DNA of 32,027 nt from Nemertoderma westbladi (lineage: Eukaryota; Xenacoelomorpha; Nemertodermatida; Nemertodermatidae). Below are positions 11,044 to 20,399 of the stretch, one piece after another. The notes beneath the pieces are model-generated. The model was not told the origin of the DNA. It saw only the letters and a program-made list of their open reading frames with translations, and did not search any database. Both the position numbers and the translations under genes were made by a program. The first letter of the stretch is position 1. Each line of letters opens with the position of its first letter. The stretch spans positions 1-32,027 of the forward strand of contig JAUCBJ010004951.1 in assembly GCA_032718475.1 (NCBI GenBank), read 5' to 3'.

Positions 11044-11310
11044 ATGCCAATTTTAGCCAATTTGTTGGATAATCTACATATTCAAATTGTACAGGCACGA
11101 AGTAAAGGAAATTTCTTAATATTGGGTGATTTAAACGGACAAATGGGAACAAGGAAGACGACACCGCATATAAGTCACAACATTATTGGGCAATACAATC
11201 TGACAGATATCAACCAAAATGGAAAAATACTGCTGGACTTCTACCAGGCTTCCAATATAGCCATAGCAAATACATTCTCCAGACATAAAGGTACTATTGC
11301 ATATTGTTAG
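11044..11310 (+). pseudogene. LINE endonuclease fragment (second LINE relic)
   Basis: The 88-codon frame from an ATG contains FLILGDLNGQMG, the GD-x-N motif of the EEP endonuclease of non-LTR retrotransposons. It is followed by IIGQYNLTDINQNGKILLDF and IAIANTFSRHKG, which match the NxNG-xxLL-xF and N-TxFxHK blocks. The frame stops just before the usual TW block, and no RT follows within the next kilobase. It is on the same strand as the LINE relic near 2-3.4 kb but 7.7 kb away, and covers the middle part of the domain missing there. I treat it as a separate insertion. Confidence 0.7.
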
Positions 11311-11569
11311 AAGTAGTTTTTGGTCTGTATTGACATGAAAATGATCAGCACCATGTAATTACAGTTTGCATCTCTCAGCTGCCCACAGAATAGCCAATAA
11401 CCCTTGCTCACAAACAGCCCACCTCGTTTCAGCATCATTCAAAAATCGTGATCCACATATGATGATCATGCATCGTATAGAAACCAAGGCTGTTTTTTCA
11501 TTTTTTTTTAAGCCTGTTATAACATCATTAAATCCAAATAGTTGTCCCCATCATCACATTTGATATTGT

Positions 11570-11830
11570 TTGGTATTCGGATGGGATCCAGTGTTTAAAA
11601 TCAATATATTAGAATCAACTCCACTTTACAATTTTTTCATGAAAGAGGGATTGGCTGATAATAATAAAGACGGTGAGGGATTGTCTGATAATAATAAAGA
11701 CAGTGACGGATTGTCTGATAATGATGGACTATGCGATATAGACATTGGTCTGGAATTGTTTGATAAATACAATATTGGAGGGGGAACTTGTGATATTATT
11801 GACTTTGGTGACGATGATTTTGGAGGATGA
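11570..11830 (+). other. Short ORF with a 10-residue tandem repeat, doubtful gene
   Basis: The frame includes three 30-bp repeats (11648-11728) reading GLADNNKDGE, GLSDNNKDSD and GLSDNDGLCD, followed by an acidic, glycine-rich tail (DIIDFGDDDFGG). Low-complexity acidic repeats like this arise easily from tandem DNA duplication. It could be a C-terminal exon, but I see no splice context that decides it, and no family fits. Confidence 0.25.
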
Positions 11831-12240
11831 TTTTTTTTACTTTACTTTACTTTTTTGATAATAATGAAATTGTAGGACATACTAAACTAGCTAGCTCCAG
11901 AAACTACGTTTGCGTGGTATAAAACTCGTGAAAAGGAATACCTTCCATTATTTACTAAGGATGGCTCATTAGTTTATTGTACCAATGTCAGTGGACTTAT
12001 AGGGTAATTTGGGGCCATTTGATCCTAATGACTGGCATGGTGTTTATTCATAGACTCATCAAAAATACGCCTCAAAGCTGTACTCTTACATAATGGAAAT
12101 ATCTTTGCTTCTATCCCTTTGGCTCATTCAACTCACTTAAAAGAGACCTATGAAAGTATGGAGGTCTTTACTAAAATCAAGTACGCTGATCATGAGTGGT
12201 ATATTTGTTTAGTTTTATTAGTAGTATTTATTTAGTTGTT
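11831..12240. other. AT-rich spacer, nothing recognised
   Basis: Only short frames. No repeat or coding signal that I can support. Confidence 0.35.
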
Positions 12241-12380
12241 TAGAACAGCGGTTAAACTAACTTAGGAACAAACGCTAGAACACCAGATAAACTAACTGAG
12301 GATCAAAGATTAGGACAGCGGTCAAACTAACTGAGGAACAAAGGTTAGGACAGCGGTTAAACTAACTGAGGAACAAACGT
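12241..12380. repeat. 35-bp tandem repeat, four units
   Basis: Units begin at 12241, 12276, 12311 and 12346 and share AACTAACTGAGGAACAAA-like cores after a TAGRACAGCGG head. The second unit is the most diverged. It lies about 0.75 kb upstream of the orphan coding island. Confidence 0.9.
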
Positions 12381-12510
12381 TACAACAATTTATAACATTC
12401 CCAAAATTCCATTAATTAATAGATCATGGGAGCGGAGATTCACCCTATTAAGTATATTAGTGTGCGAGAATCTCCAATATATAGTCAATAGCCGATAAAA
12501 TTCATAAAAT

Positions 12511-12520
12511 CATATATAAA
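12511..12520 (+). promoter_or_regulatory. Candidate TATA box upstream of the orphan coding island
   Basis: CATATATAAAGGGG is a good TATA-box match about 600 bp before the 13.1-kb coding frame on the same strand. An inverted repeat (GGAGATTC at 12434-12441 and GAATCTCC at 12468-12475) lies just upstream. In AT-rich DNA such matches are common, so this is only a candidate. Confidence 0.2.
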
Positions 12521-13104
12521 GGGGAATATTGACAATTAAAGAATTACTATTAAATAGCATCCCAGATCTGTATGCATGAGAATTACCCTAATTCTACTGC
12601 TAGCTTTCCATAATGTCACCATAGCAACAACCACGCTAGAATTAGAAGCAAGTTAAAAGAACAATAGAAAGCTTGCCCCATTGAATAGCATACGGAATAA
12701 AAAGCATACTGCTAGTATCCAAGGATACATAATAATAACGTGGCATTCTGGAAGGCACTTGACTAACAGACAAATGTCCCGAATGTGTACAATTTGTGAC
12801 AGTTGTGTGGGATTTGTGCGTTTATAGGTGAATGTTGCTACTAAAGTGTGTTTACAGTAGCTAGTTGCAGTTGTGAAAGTAGCCCTACCTCTACAGTAAG
12901 AACCTGAAGTAAATCTAAGCCCTTGGGACGGACAGTGGAGTGACTCGCGCTGGTTATTGTTGTCATTGTGTAGCTACTACGTTGGCGATAGGTACCGCGA
13001 CAACAGTACATCGGCGCTGAGGATATTGCGCTGTCCGGGGGTAGTGAGGGGTAGGCAGCGACGCCCACTATCCTAATTAAAATTAATTATAATATTGATA
13101 AACT

Positions 13105-13114
13105 CATATAGCAG
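13105..13114 (+). promoter_or_regulatory. Candidate 3' splice acceptor before the orphan coding frame
   Basis: The open frame begins only after an in-frame TAA at 13099-13101 and has no ATG near its start; the first in-frame ATG is at 13255. The A/T-rich run ending CATATAGCAG, with AG at 13109-13110/13112-13113 context, could be an intron end, making the frame an internal or last exon. The polypyrimidine tract is weak, so support is modest. Confidence 0.25.
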
Positions 13115-13116
13115 CT

Positions 13117-14394
13117 GTGACTGAGTTGATAGAAGATGATCTTGGTATCAGGGAGCGATATACCTTACCGTTGCAAGCGTTTGTTGATAGCTTAATACGC
13201 GGAGATGCTAGTCCAACTACTACGGAGGACGATGGCCATTATATCGAACCGCCGATGTCCAAGGAACAACTCACGCGTGAATTGGACTATAGAAAATTCA
13301 CCACTTGCTATACGCATTGTAATGGTACATATATGGACTTCTTAACTACTGGTCATCCTATTGATTTACACGATACGGATGATGTAGACACCGAAAGGGA
13401 AATGGTTCTATTTAAATATCATACCCAGCGGAGTCGCAACGACAAACCAAGAATCGAACATGAGAATTCTATTCAAAACCGACTCGAAAGAGAAGACGTT
13501 GAAGAGCCGGATAAACGCAGCGACTTCAACGAATATCTGGAATTCTTGAGAGAAACATATCTCAATATTGCCAGTCAACAAAATCTAGAAACTCGATATC
13601 CTCAAGGTATACATCATGACCCTATGATAGAACTCAAACGGCTCTATTTCAATATGATGTATCTTACCGCCGATCGACCGCTGCCTGTTGTCCCGGATAG
13701 CTTCGAACAGATGGAGGAATATTGTAAAACTGGAGAACGATCACCCGCGTTTCCCCTACAGGACTTGCGTCTTTGGTATTATTGTGATGAATGCCCTAGA
13801 CCCAACCAACAAACGGAAAGACATAAACATCTGCGGAGACGTTGCGCTAAACACAGTCTTACTCGCTATACTTACGGGAGTTTCGAGCGAAATTTGTTCG
13901 ACGTGTCACCTACGCTCGCTCGACTCAAACGATCGGTAAATAAACCCATGATCAGAGTTCCGGAATACTCGGTCAAACCTCCTCATTCCCTAGTGAGACC
14001 TCAAACTCTTGATCCTAATAGTATCACGGATCCTCCCGAACTGTACTCACTGTTCAAAGATTTGGTGTTACCCGAACAATTAATCGGTGGCACTCCGGTA
14101 GTGGGCTCTCTGGACATTCGCCCATCCTACCTAGCCGGATTGGGACGCGGCCATTTAATATCGCCGTTCAACCCTTACAATCGTCCCGGTTTAACCCCGA
14201 TGCAACCCGTCACCGAAGTCAAGGAGAGCATTATAAGAAACGCATTAGACGCTATTCGGCAGAATATCGGAAAAGGAACGTACGATTGTTTAGAGAAACG
14301 TAAATTGCAGCAACAAGTCCAATCGGTGAAGGAGTTGGCCTTACCACAGTTCGATCGAGAAATTCAGAACCTCGAGGAAGACATCGAACTTTGA
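13117..14394 (+). CDS. Orphan protein, N-terminal part (ends at an in-frame TGA)
   Basis: About 425 codons are open; the first ATG in frame is at 13255 (MSKEQLTREL), so translation starts there or the frame is an exon entered by splicing. I do not recognise the protein. Counted from 13117 it shows an acidic N-terminus, a charged helical middle, a Cys/His cluster (C223, C226, H236, H238, C243, H246, in YYCDECPRP...RRRCAKH) that could bind zinc, a proline-rich part (about 275-365), and a coiled-coil-like tail (about 390-425, QQQVQSVKELA, FDREIQNLEEDIEL). The TGA at 14392-14394 interrupts the coiled coil, and the same frame continues without another stop to 15315. Many CpG-containing codons (CGA, TCG, ACG) set it apart from the flanks. 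It could be virus- or element-derived, or a host gene. Confidence 0.6.
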   Translation: MTELIEDDLGIRERYTLPLQAFVDSLIRGDASPTTTEDDGHYIEPPMSKEQLTRELDYRKFTTCYTHCNGTYMDFLTTGHPIDLHDTDDVDTEREMVLFKYHTQRSRNDKPRIEHENSIQNRLEREDVEEPDKRSDFNEYLEFLRETYLNIASQQNLETRYPQGIHHDPMIELKRLYFNMMYLTADRPLPVVPDSFEQMEEYCKTGERSPAFPLQDLRLWYYCDECPRPNQQTERHKHLRRRCAKHSLTRYTYGSFERNLFDVSPTLARLKRSVNKPMIRVPEYSVKPPHSLVRPQTLDPNSITDPPELYSLFKDLVLPEQLIGGTPVVGSLDIRPSYLAGLGRGHLISPFNPYNRPGLTPMQPVTEVKESIIRNALDAIRQNIGKGTYDCLEKRKLQQQVQSVKELALPQFDREIQNLEEDIEL

Positions 14395-15315
14395 CGAACC
14401 TATTCTCTACAAGAGTTTTTAGATGAACGCTTACAAAGACAAGCGGAGGAAAATCAGCTCGAGGAGAAACACATCAAAATGGATGAGAGAGAAGAAGCAG
14501 CTTTAGCCCAACCCAAAGCTCAAATCCTTATGACTGATCTCTATTCCAAAACCATCATTCATCCCTCGATGATTCCCCATTTCGGAGACAAACTCTTCGC
14601 AACGGTACAACCCCAATCGGTTGATATCAACCTAAGATCCCGAGATCTTATCGCTGATGCTCCCATGTTACAGCGTCCACCAATCGAGGCCGCTCGTGTC
14701 GACGGTATACTCGTTGAACCTCCGGACAATCAAGCGGATATTGTCCGTCGTATGGTACACGAGGTCAACATACGCGCTAGACCTCTACCGAACTCGTTTT
14801 ATGGGATCAAAGACCACCCTTATTATGTCAATCTAACTCTGTATTATATGGTAAAATCGGAAGATCCTACCCATAGTCTAAGGTTTCTACCACTAATAAA
14901 TCCTCTCGATCTTGTCGAACTCGAACAATTGCAGAAACATCTGGATCAGTTAGTGAAAGTAAACTCATTCAGAAAACCCTATAATGTTTCCAGAATAGAG
15001 AAGGATATAACGACTCCGTATAATCTCGATGGATTTATTAAAACTCGATTAGTCCATTGGAATCTCGACGTATTATTCGAAGAAGAGAGAATACAAAGAT
15101 ATGGAGATGTAGAGACATATACTACACAGTATCTGAAGTATAGGGATCTCCCTAACGCTAACGAATGCACCACCTTATGGCATCCGGTGGGGATGACCCT
15201 AGAGAACGCCACTACAGAGTGGAACGAAACTCTTAACGTTATCGAAATGTATGGAGTTGTCACTTACGATAACGAGGTAGCGTTCCGGTCGGAGAACTGG
15301 GAACTACGCGCATGA
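14395..15315 (+). CDS. Orphan protein, C-terminal part in the same frame after the TGA
   Basis: Directly after the TGA the same frame stays open for 28 codons (TYSLQEFLDERLQRQAEE, continuing the coiled coil) before the first ATG at 14479, then runs 278 codons to a TGA at 15313-15315. This part has no Cys/His cluster. It contains PNSFYGIKDHPYYVNLTLYY, LRFLPLINPLDLVELEQL and a C-terminal TTLWHPVGMTLENATTEWNE. It has no signal peptide or membrane segment that I can see and matches no family I know. If the upstream TGA is read through or is a recent mutation, this is the second half of one protein of about 730 residues; if not, it could start at 14479. The composition is the same as in the upstream part, which favours one original gene. 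Confidence 0.55.
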   Translation, partial: RTYSLQEFLDERLQRQAEENQLEEKHIKMDEREEAALAQPKAQILMTDLYSKTIIHPSMIPHFGDKLFATVQPQSVDINLRSRDLIADAPMLQRPPIEAARVDGILVEPPDNQADIVRRMVHEVNIRARPLPNSFYGIKDHPYYVNLTLYYMVKSEDPTHSLRFLPLINPLDLVELEQLQKHLDQLVKVNSFRKPYNVSRIEKDITTPYNLDGFIKTRLVHWNLDVLFEEERIQRYGDVETYTTQYLKYRDLPNANECTTLWHPVGMTLENATTEWNETLNVIEMYGVVTYDNEVAFRSENWELRA

Positions 15316-15653
15316 TACACATACAAGGACTAGCTGGTTCTACCCACGTGTTTACTCGAGCGTGTTCCGACGTGATCGATTATTCTTTTGAGACTCTCAC
15401 CGAGATACAAAAGAAACTCCGGCATGGACAATTCGAACTCGCGCAGCGTTACGTCACCGACACCGAGTGTAAACCGGCCATGGTATCGATGGATCGATGT
15501 TACCCCAGCCCGTGCTCGAGATGTTGTTTAACGAAAGAATCCTTAAAATCGGCTCAGCTGTTTATGGAGATCTCCAAAACGACTTTCGGAACATGGAGAA
15601 TATCCCATTATTTTTCACGTTATAAAAATTTCCATTTAGGTACAGTATTTTAA
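15312..15653 (+). CDS. Third orphan ORF, overlapping the previous stop by ATGA
   Basis: The ATG at 15312 shares bases with the TGA stop at 15313-15315, giving an ATGA overlap and a change of frame. The same frame is open from 15273, so a frameshift in 15273-15315 could also join it to the previous frame. The peptide has MIHIQGLAGSTHVFTRACSD, IQKKLRHGQFELAQRYVTD and a Cys-rich part (CYPSPCSRCCLTKES). CpG-rich codon use like that upstream continues to about 15,600, where the sequence turns AT-rich, so the last 15-20 codons may not be genuine. TTTAG|GTACAGT at about 15,638 is a possible splice donor. Function unknown. Confidence 0.4.
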   Translation: MIHIQGLAGSTHVFTRACSDVIDYSFETLTEIQKKLRHGQFELAQRYVTDTECKPAMVSMDRCYPSPCSRCCLTKESLKSAQLFMEISKTTFGTWRISHYFSRYKNFHLGTVF

Positions 15654-15732
15654 TGTCTACAATGCCAAAATTGTAAATTAAGTAAAAATTTTTACTGAAA
15701 TTATTAAAATGTTGATTGATTGATGTTCGGAG

Positions 15733-15969
15733 ACAGGGAGGGGGGGACTGGACGCAAATCCCATATATGCGAATTAATATCCCCCTCAATGTTAAAATTG
15801 CAATTTAGGGAAAGGAGCAGGTTACAGTGGCAAGTTATTTTAACCAAAACAATAAACCATATACAATAAAACAGCTTACAGTTTTATTTTTGAATGTTAT
15901 TAGGCTTTATTTGCGACGAATTAATTTATATTGCGTCCAGTTCCCCCCCCCCCCCCCCCCCCCCCCCCC
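15733..15969. mobile_element. Small foldback element with G-run and C-run ends
   Basis: GGGGGGGACTGGACGCAAAT at about 15740-15759 matches the reverse complement of ATTGCGTCCAGTTCCCCCCC at about 15929-15950, so the two ends are inverted copies. The right end runs into 27 C (15943-15969), the left is preceded by GGGAGG. About 170 bp of AT-rich DNA lies between, with no coding sense. This looks like a MITE or foldback relic; superfamily and target duplication cannot be set. Confidence 0.55.
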
Positions 15970-16147
15970 TGGATGTACCACGAGGCATCATCATGTACTA
16001 CTTGGCCTAATTATGATACGTGTGGCATCATGTACTGTAGGCCCTATTAATAATGTAGTGTACAGATACAGTATTTCTATATCTCTCTACATTACTTCTC
16101 ATTGGTTCCAAAATTTCTGCTTGATTCCGATCTCCATACTGTAGTAT

Positions 16148-16172
16148 GGGGGGAGGGGGGGGGGGGGGGGGG
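16148..16172. repeat. Poly(G) tract
   Basis: GGGGGG, one A, then 18 G (16155-16172). With the 27-C tract at 15943-15969 it forms an inverted C/G pair about 185 bp apart, which could fold back. Confidence 0.85.
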
Positions 16173-16626
16173 CAACCACTATTATTTATGTAATTTATTT
16201 ATTATTTATTTATGATAACATTCTTCTACATTTTTGTTATGTTAAAATATAAGAAGTAATCTTGGACAAAATCTATCTTCTTGTCTAAACTTGAAATCTA
16301 CGGCCGTAATCATTGCTGATATTATGATCATGAAATTTAAGATGAAATCTAATTCAAAATAAAGGACACTATTGTAAGTGACTTACACTTATGTAGATAC
16401 TATAAAGAAGTTAATACTGAACACTGGAATTAAACTGAAAATGAAATCTAAAACCGAAATTACTGAAATTATTTAGGAAACTAAAACTTTAGGATTTACT
16501 CGAACTTCCTGTAGGGACGACTCTAAATTAATAATTCGGCATCCGATACTAATTATTAAACTTGTAGCTAGAACGTCATTTTATGAATAACATATGTAAC
16601 ATAAACGTCATTTTTACATTCGTTTT

Positions 16627-17344
16627 AATCTTGGACGAAATATAAGCTTTAATCTATGGGGTAGGGACAAATCTAAGCAGAAATCTATGGGGTAATCTTA
16701 GACAAAACATAATCTGAAATCGAAAAAGTAATCTTGGACGAAATCTAACCTCTTGTCTAACTTGATATCCCACACCACAATCTTGGCTTAGATTTATTGT
16801 GAAACCGAAACGGAAATCCAAAGAGTAATCTTGGACAAAATCTAAGCTGAAATCGATGCTGTAATCTTAAAAGCTAAATCTAAAAAGTAATTTTGGATCA
16901 AATCTAACATATCGTATAATTTGAAATCAAAGACCACAATCCTGATTTAGATTTATTCTGAAATCTAAGACGAAATCCAAAGAGTAATCTTGGACGAAAT
17001 ATAAGCTTTAATCTATGGGGTAGGGACAAATCTAAGCAGAAATCTATGGGGTAATCTTAGACAAAACATAATCTGAAATCGAAAAAGTAATCTTGGACGA
17101 AATCTAACCTCTCGTCTAACTTGATATCCCACACCACAATCTTGGCTTAGATTTATTGTGAAACCGAAACGGAAATCCAAAGAGTAATCTTGGACAAAAT
17201 CTAAGCTGAAATCGATGCTGTAATCTTAAAAGCTAAATCTAAAAAGTAATTTTGGATCAAATCTAACATATCGTATAATTTGAAATCAAAGACCACAATC
17301 CTGATTTAGATTTATTCTGAAATCTAAGACGAAATCCAAAGAGT
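16627..17344. repeat. Two adjacent 359-bp satellite units
   Basis: Units 16627-16985 and 16986-17344 are almost identical; for example CTCTTGTCTAAC versus CTCTCGTCTAAC is one of very few differences. A third, incomplete unit starts at 17345 and turns after about 100 bp into a shorter ending block shared by every group. Confidence 0.92.
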
Positions 17345-17525
17345 AATCTTGGACGAAATATAAGCTTTAATCTATGGGGTAGGGACAAATCTAAGCAGAA
17401 ATCTATGGGGTAATCTTAGACAAAACATAATCTGAGATCTAAAAAGTAATTTTGAATGAAATCTAATCTCTCGTCAGACTTGAAATCTCGGCTTAGATTT
17501 ATTCTGAAATCTAAGACGAAAACCA

Positions 17526-17963
17526 AAGAGTAATCTTGGAATATAAGCCGGAATGAAGCCGACTGTTTAGAACCAACAGCGTAATGTATAGTAGTATATA
17601 GATATTCACATACACTACACATGATAACTTCACATAATAGTAGAGTAGTAATTAGTACAAGATACCACATACATCATCAACTTTATATCAGTAAAGATAT
17701 TTACAGAAATTATATTTTACAGTACAGTAAGTGTGCATTGTACTAGATAAACATTCATTGCCAGCTATTCAAAGAATATTTATAGTAATAATAGCTAAGA
17801 GGTACGTACACTTTGAATAATAGTTAAGTGCCGTTCTGGTCACATACATATATCTCTCAGTACGTTTTGCCTACACCTTGATACATAATTATTTAACTTG
17901 TAGCTAGAACGTTATTTTATGAATAACATATGTAACATAAACGTCATTTTTACATTAAGTTTT
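17526..17963. repeat. Satellite spacer, copy 1
   Basis: Begins with AATATAAGCCGGAATGAAGC and ends AACGTCATTTTTACATTAAG. It includes a unique-looking core (AGATATTCACATACACTAC, CAGTACAGTAAGTGTGCATT, GTACGTACACTTTGAATAAT). Copies recur at 18516-18905 (lacking 36 bp near its start), 19461-20399 (interrupted by an inserted element) and, with an internal deletion, 20601-20790. Confidence 0.9.
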
Positions 17964-18515
17964 AATCTTGGACGAAATATAAGCTTTAATCTATGGGGTA
18001 GGAACAAATCTAAGCAGAAATCTATGGGGTAATCTTAGACAAAACATAATCTGAAATCGAAATAGTAATCTTGGACAAAATCTAACCTCTCGTCTAACTT
18101 GATATCCCAAACCACAATCTTGGCTTAGATTTATTGTGAAACCGAAACGGAAATCCAAAGAGTATTCTTAGACGAAATCTAAGCTGAAATCGATGCTGTA
18201 ATCTTAAAAGCTAAATCTAAAAAGTAATTTTGGATCAAATCTAACATCTCGTATAACTTGAAATCTAAGACCACAATCCTGATTTAGATTTATTCTGAAA
18301 TCTAAGACGAAATCCAAAGAGTAATCTTGGACGAAATATAGCTTTAATCTATGGGGTAGGGACAAATCTAAGCAGAAATCTATGGGGTAATCTTAGACAA
18401 AACATAATCTGAAATCTAAAAAGTAATTTTGAACGAAATCTAACCTCTCGTCTAACTTGAAATCTCGGCTTAGATTTATTCTGAAATCTAAGACGAAAAC
18501 CAAAGAGTAATCTTG

Positions 18516-18905
18516 GAATATAAGCCGGATTGAAGTAGTATATAGATATTCACATACACTACATGATATCTTCACATAATAGTAGAGTAGTAATTAGTAC
18601 AAGATACCACATACATCATCAACTTTATATCAGTAAAGATATTTACAGAAATTATATTTTACAGTACAGTAAGTGTGCATTGTACTAGATAAACATTCAT
18701 TGCCAGCTATTCAAAGAATATTTATAGTAATAATAGCTAAGAGGTACGTACACTTTGAATAATAGTAAAGTGCCGTTCTGGTCACATACATATATCTCTC
18801 AGTACGTTTTGCCTACACCTTGATACATAATTATTTAACTTGTAGCTAGAACGTTATTTTATGAATAACATATGTAACATAAACGTCATTTTTACATTAA
18901 GTTTT
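18516..18905. repeat. Satellite spacer, copy 2 (36-bp deletion)
   Basis: Near identical to copy 1, but the 36 bp between GCCGGATTG and TAGTATATAG are missing, which accounts fully for the shorter distance between the flanking landmarks (583 versus 619 bp). Confidence 0.88.
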
Positions 18906-19504
18906 AATCTTGGACGAAATATAAGCTTTAATCTATGGGGTAGGGACAAATCTAAGCAGAAATCTATGGGGTAATCTTAGACAAAACATAATCTGAAATC
19001 GAAATAGTAATCTTGGACAAAATCTAACCTCTCGTCTAACTTGATATCCCAAACCACAATATTGGCTTAGATTTATTGTGAAACCGAAACGGAAATCCAA
19101 AGAGTATTCTTAGACGAAATCTAAGCTGAAATCGATGCTGTAATCTTAAAAGCTAAATCTAAAAAGTAATTTTGGATCAAATCTAACATCTCGTATAACT
19201 TGAAATCTAAGACCACAATCCTGATTTAGATTTATTCTGAAATCTAAGACGAAATCCAAAGAGTAATCTTGGACGAAATATAGCTTTAATCTATGGGGTA
19301 GGGACAAATCTAAGCAGAAATCTATGGTGTAATCTTAGACAAAACATAATCTGAAATCTTAAAAGTAATTTTGAACGAAATCTAACCTCTCGTCTAACTT
19401 GAAATCTCGGCTTAGATTTATTCTGAAATCTAAGACGAAAACCAAAGAGTAATCTTGGAATATAAGCCGGATTGAAGCCGACTGTTTAGAACCTACAGCA
19501 TAAT

Positions 19505-20022
19505 GTGGGGCGAGCCACGAAGTTGGCGGAGCCTTAGCGAATTGACACTGTTAGGGGGTGGGTCAATTTATGCAAATAGTTGTCGTCGTCGTCGTTGTCG
19601 TCGTCGTCGTCGTTGTCGTTGTCGTCGTCGTCGTCGTCGTCGTCGTTACGATTTTGACATGCTAATAACTTTGTCGGATTTAAAGCTGCCAAGTTGAAAA
19701 TTTGTAGGTATCAATATGAGCAAAAGTTGAGATTTTTGAGAGACTTTCAGATACCATCAGTGCAATGGTCTCCCGCTAGAGGGCCACATGTCTAAACATT
19801 AAATGCCCTCCCATTTCTTTGCTTTTAATCCGTTTAAGCTGAAACTTGGCAGATATGTATTAGACCATTAGCTGTGACTTTCAAAAGAGGCGAATCCATC
19901 TGCAGTTCTCCAGTCTGCCGCTGGAGGGCCAACGTGACTATTTGCATAAATTGACCTACCCCCTAACAGTGTCAATTCGCTAAGGCTCTGCCAACTTCGT
20001 GCTGCGCGAAGTCCCCACTTCG
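19505..20022. mobile_element. 518-bp inverted-repeat element inserted in satellite spacer copy 3
   Basis: The left end (19505-19579) and the right end (about 19938-20018) are inverted copies over about 75 bp, sharing CGAAGTTGGC, GAGCCTTAGCGAATTGACAC, TGTTAGGGGGT and TCAATTTATGCAAATAG. The right end also has a short hairpin, CTTCG-TGCTGCG-CGAAG. Copy 1 of the spacer is an empty site: it reads TAAT-GTATAGTAG where this copy has the element. The interior holds a (GTC)n tract and two related blocks of roughly 170 bp, each ending in a CCGCT-GAGGGCC-like word. No transposase frame, so it is a non-autonomous MITE-like element. I see no clear target duplication. Confidence 0.8.
19582..19647. repeat. 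(GTC)n microsatellite
   Basis: About 22 GTC/GTT triplets inside the inserted element. They give a polyarginine frame on the plus strand that is not a gene. Confidence 0.95.
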
Positions 20023-20399
20023 TGTATAGTAGTATATAGATATTCACATACACTACATGATATCTTCACATAATAGTAGAGTAGTAATTAGTACAAGATA
20101 CCACATACATCATCAACTTTATATCAGTAAAGATATTTACAGAAATTATATTTTACAGTACAGTAAGTGTGCATTGTACTAGATAAACATTCATTGCCAG
20201 CTATTCAAAGAATATTAATAGTAATAATAGCTAAGAGGTACGTACACTTTGAATAATAGTAAAGTGCCGTTCTGGTCACATACATATATCTCTCAGTACG
20301 TTTTGCCTACACCTTGATACATAATTATTAAACTTGTAGCTAGAACGTTATTTTATGAATAACATATGTAACATAAACGTCATTTTTACATTAAGTTTT
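20023..20399. repeat. Satellite spacer, copy 3, right part
   Basis: Resumes the spacer exactly after the inserted element (GTATAGTAGTATATAGATAT) and runs to the next satellite landmark at 20400. Only single-base differences from copies 1 and 2 are seen, so the array units are recently homogenised. Confidence 0.88.

Noticed and set aside
12841-13068. 75-codon minus-strand frame before the orphan island
   Set aside because: No ATG context, motif or compositional support; probably chance in a less AT-rich stretch.
19503-19697. Polyarginine open frame
   Set aside because: Direct translation of the (GTC)n microsatellite in a non-autonomous element.
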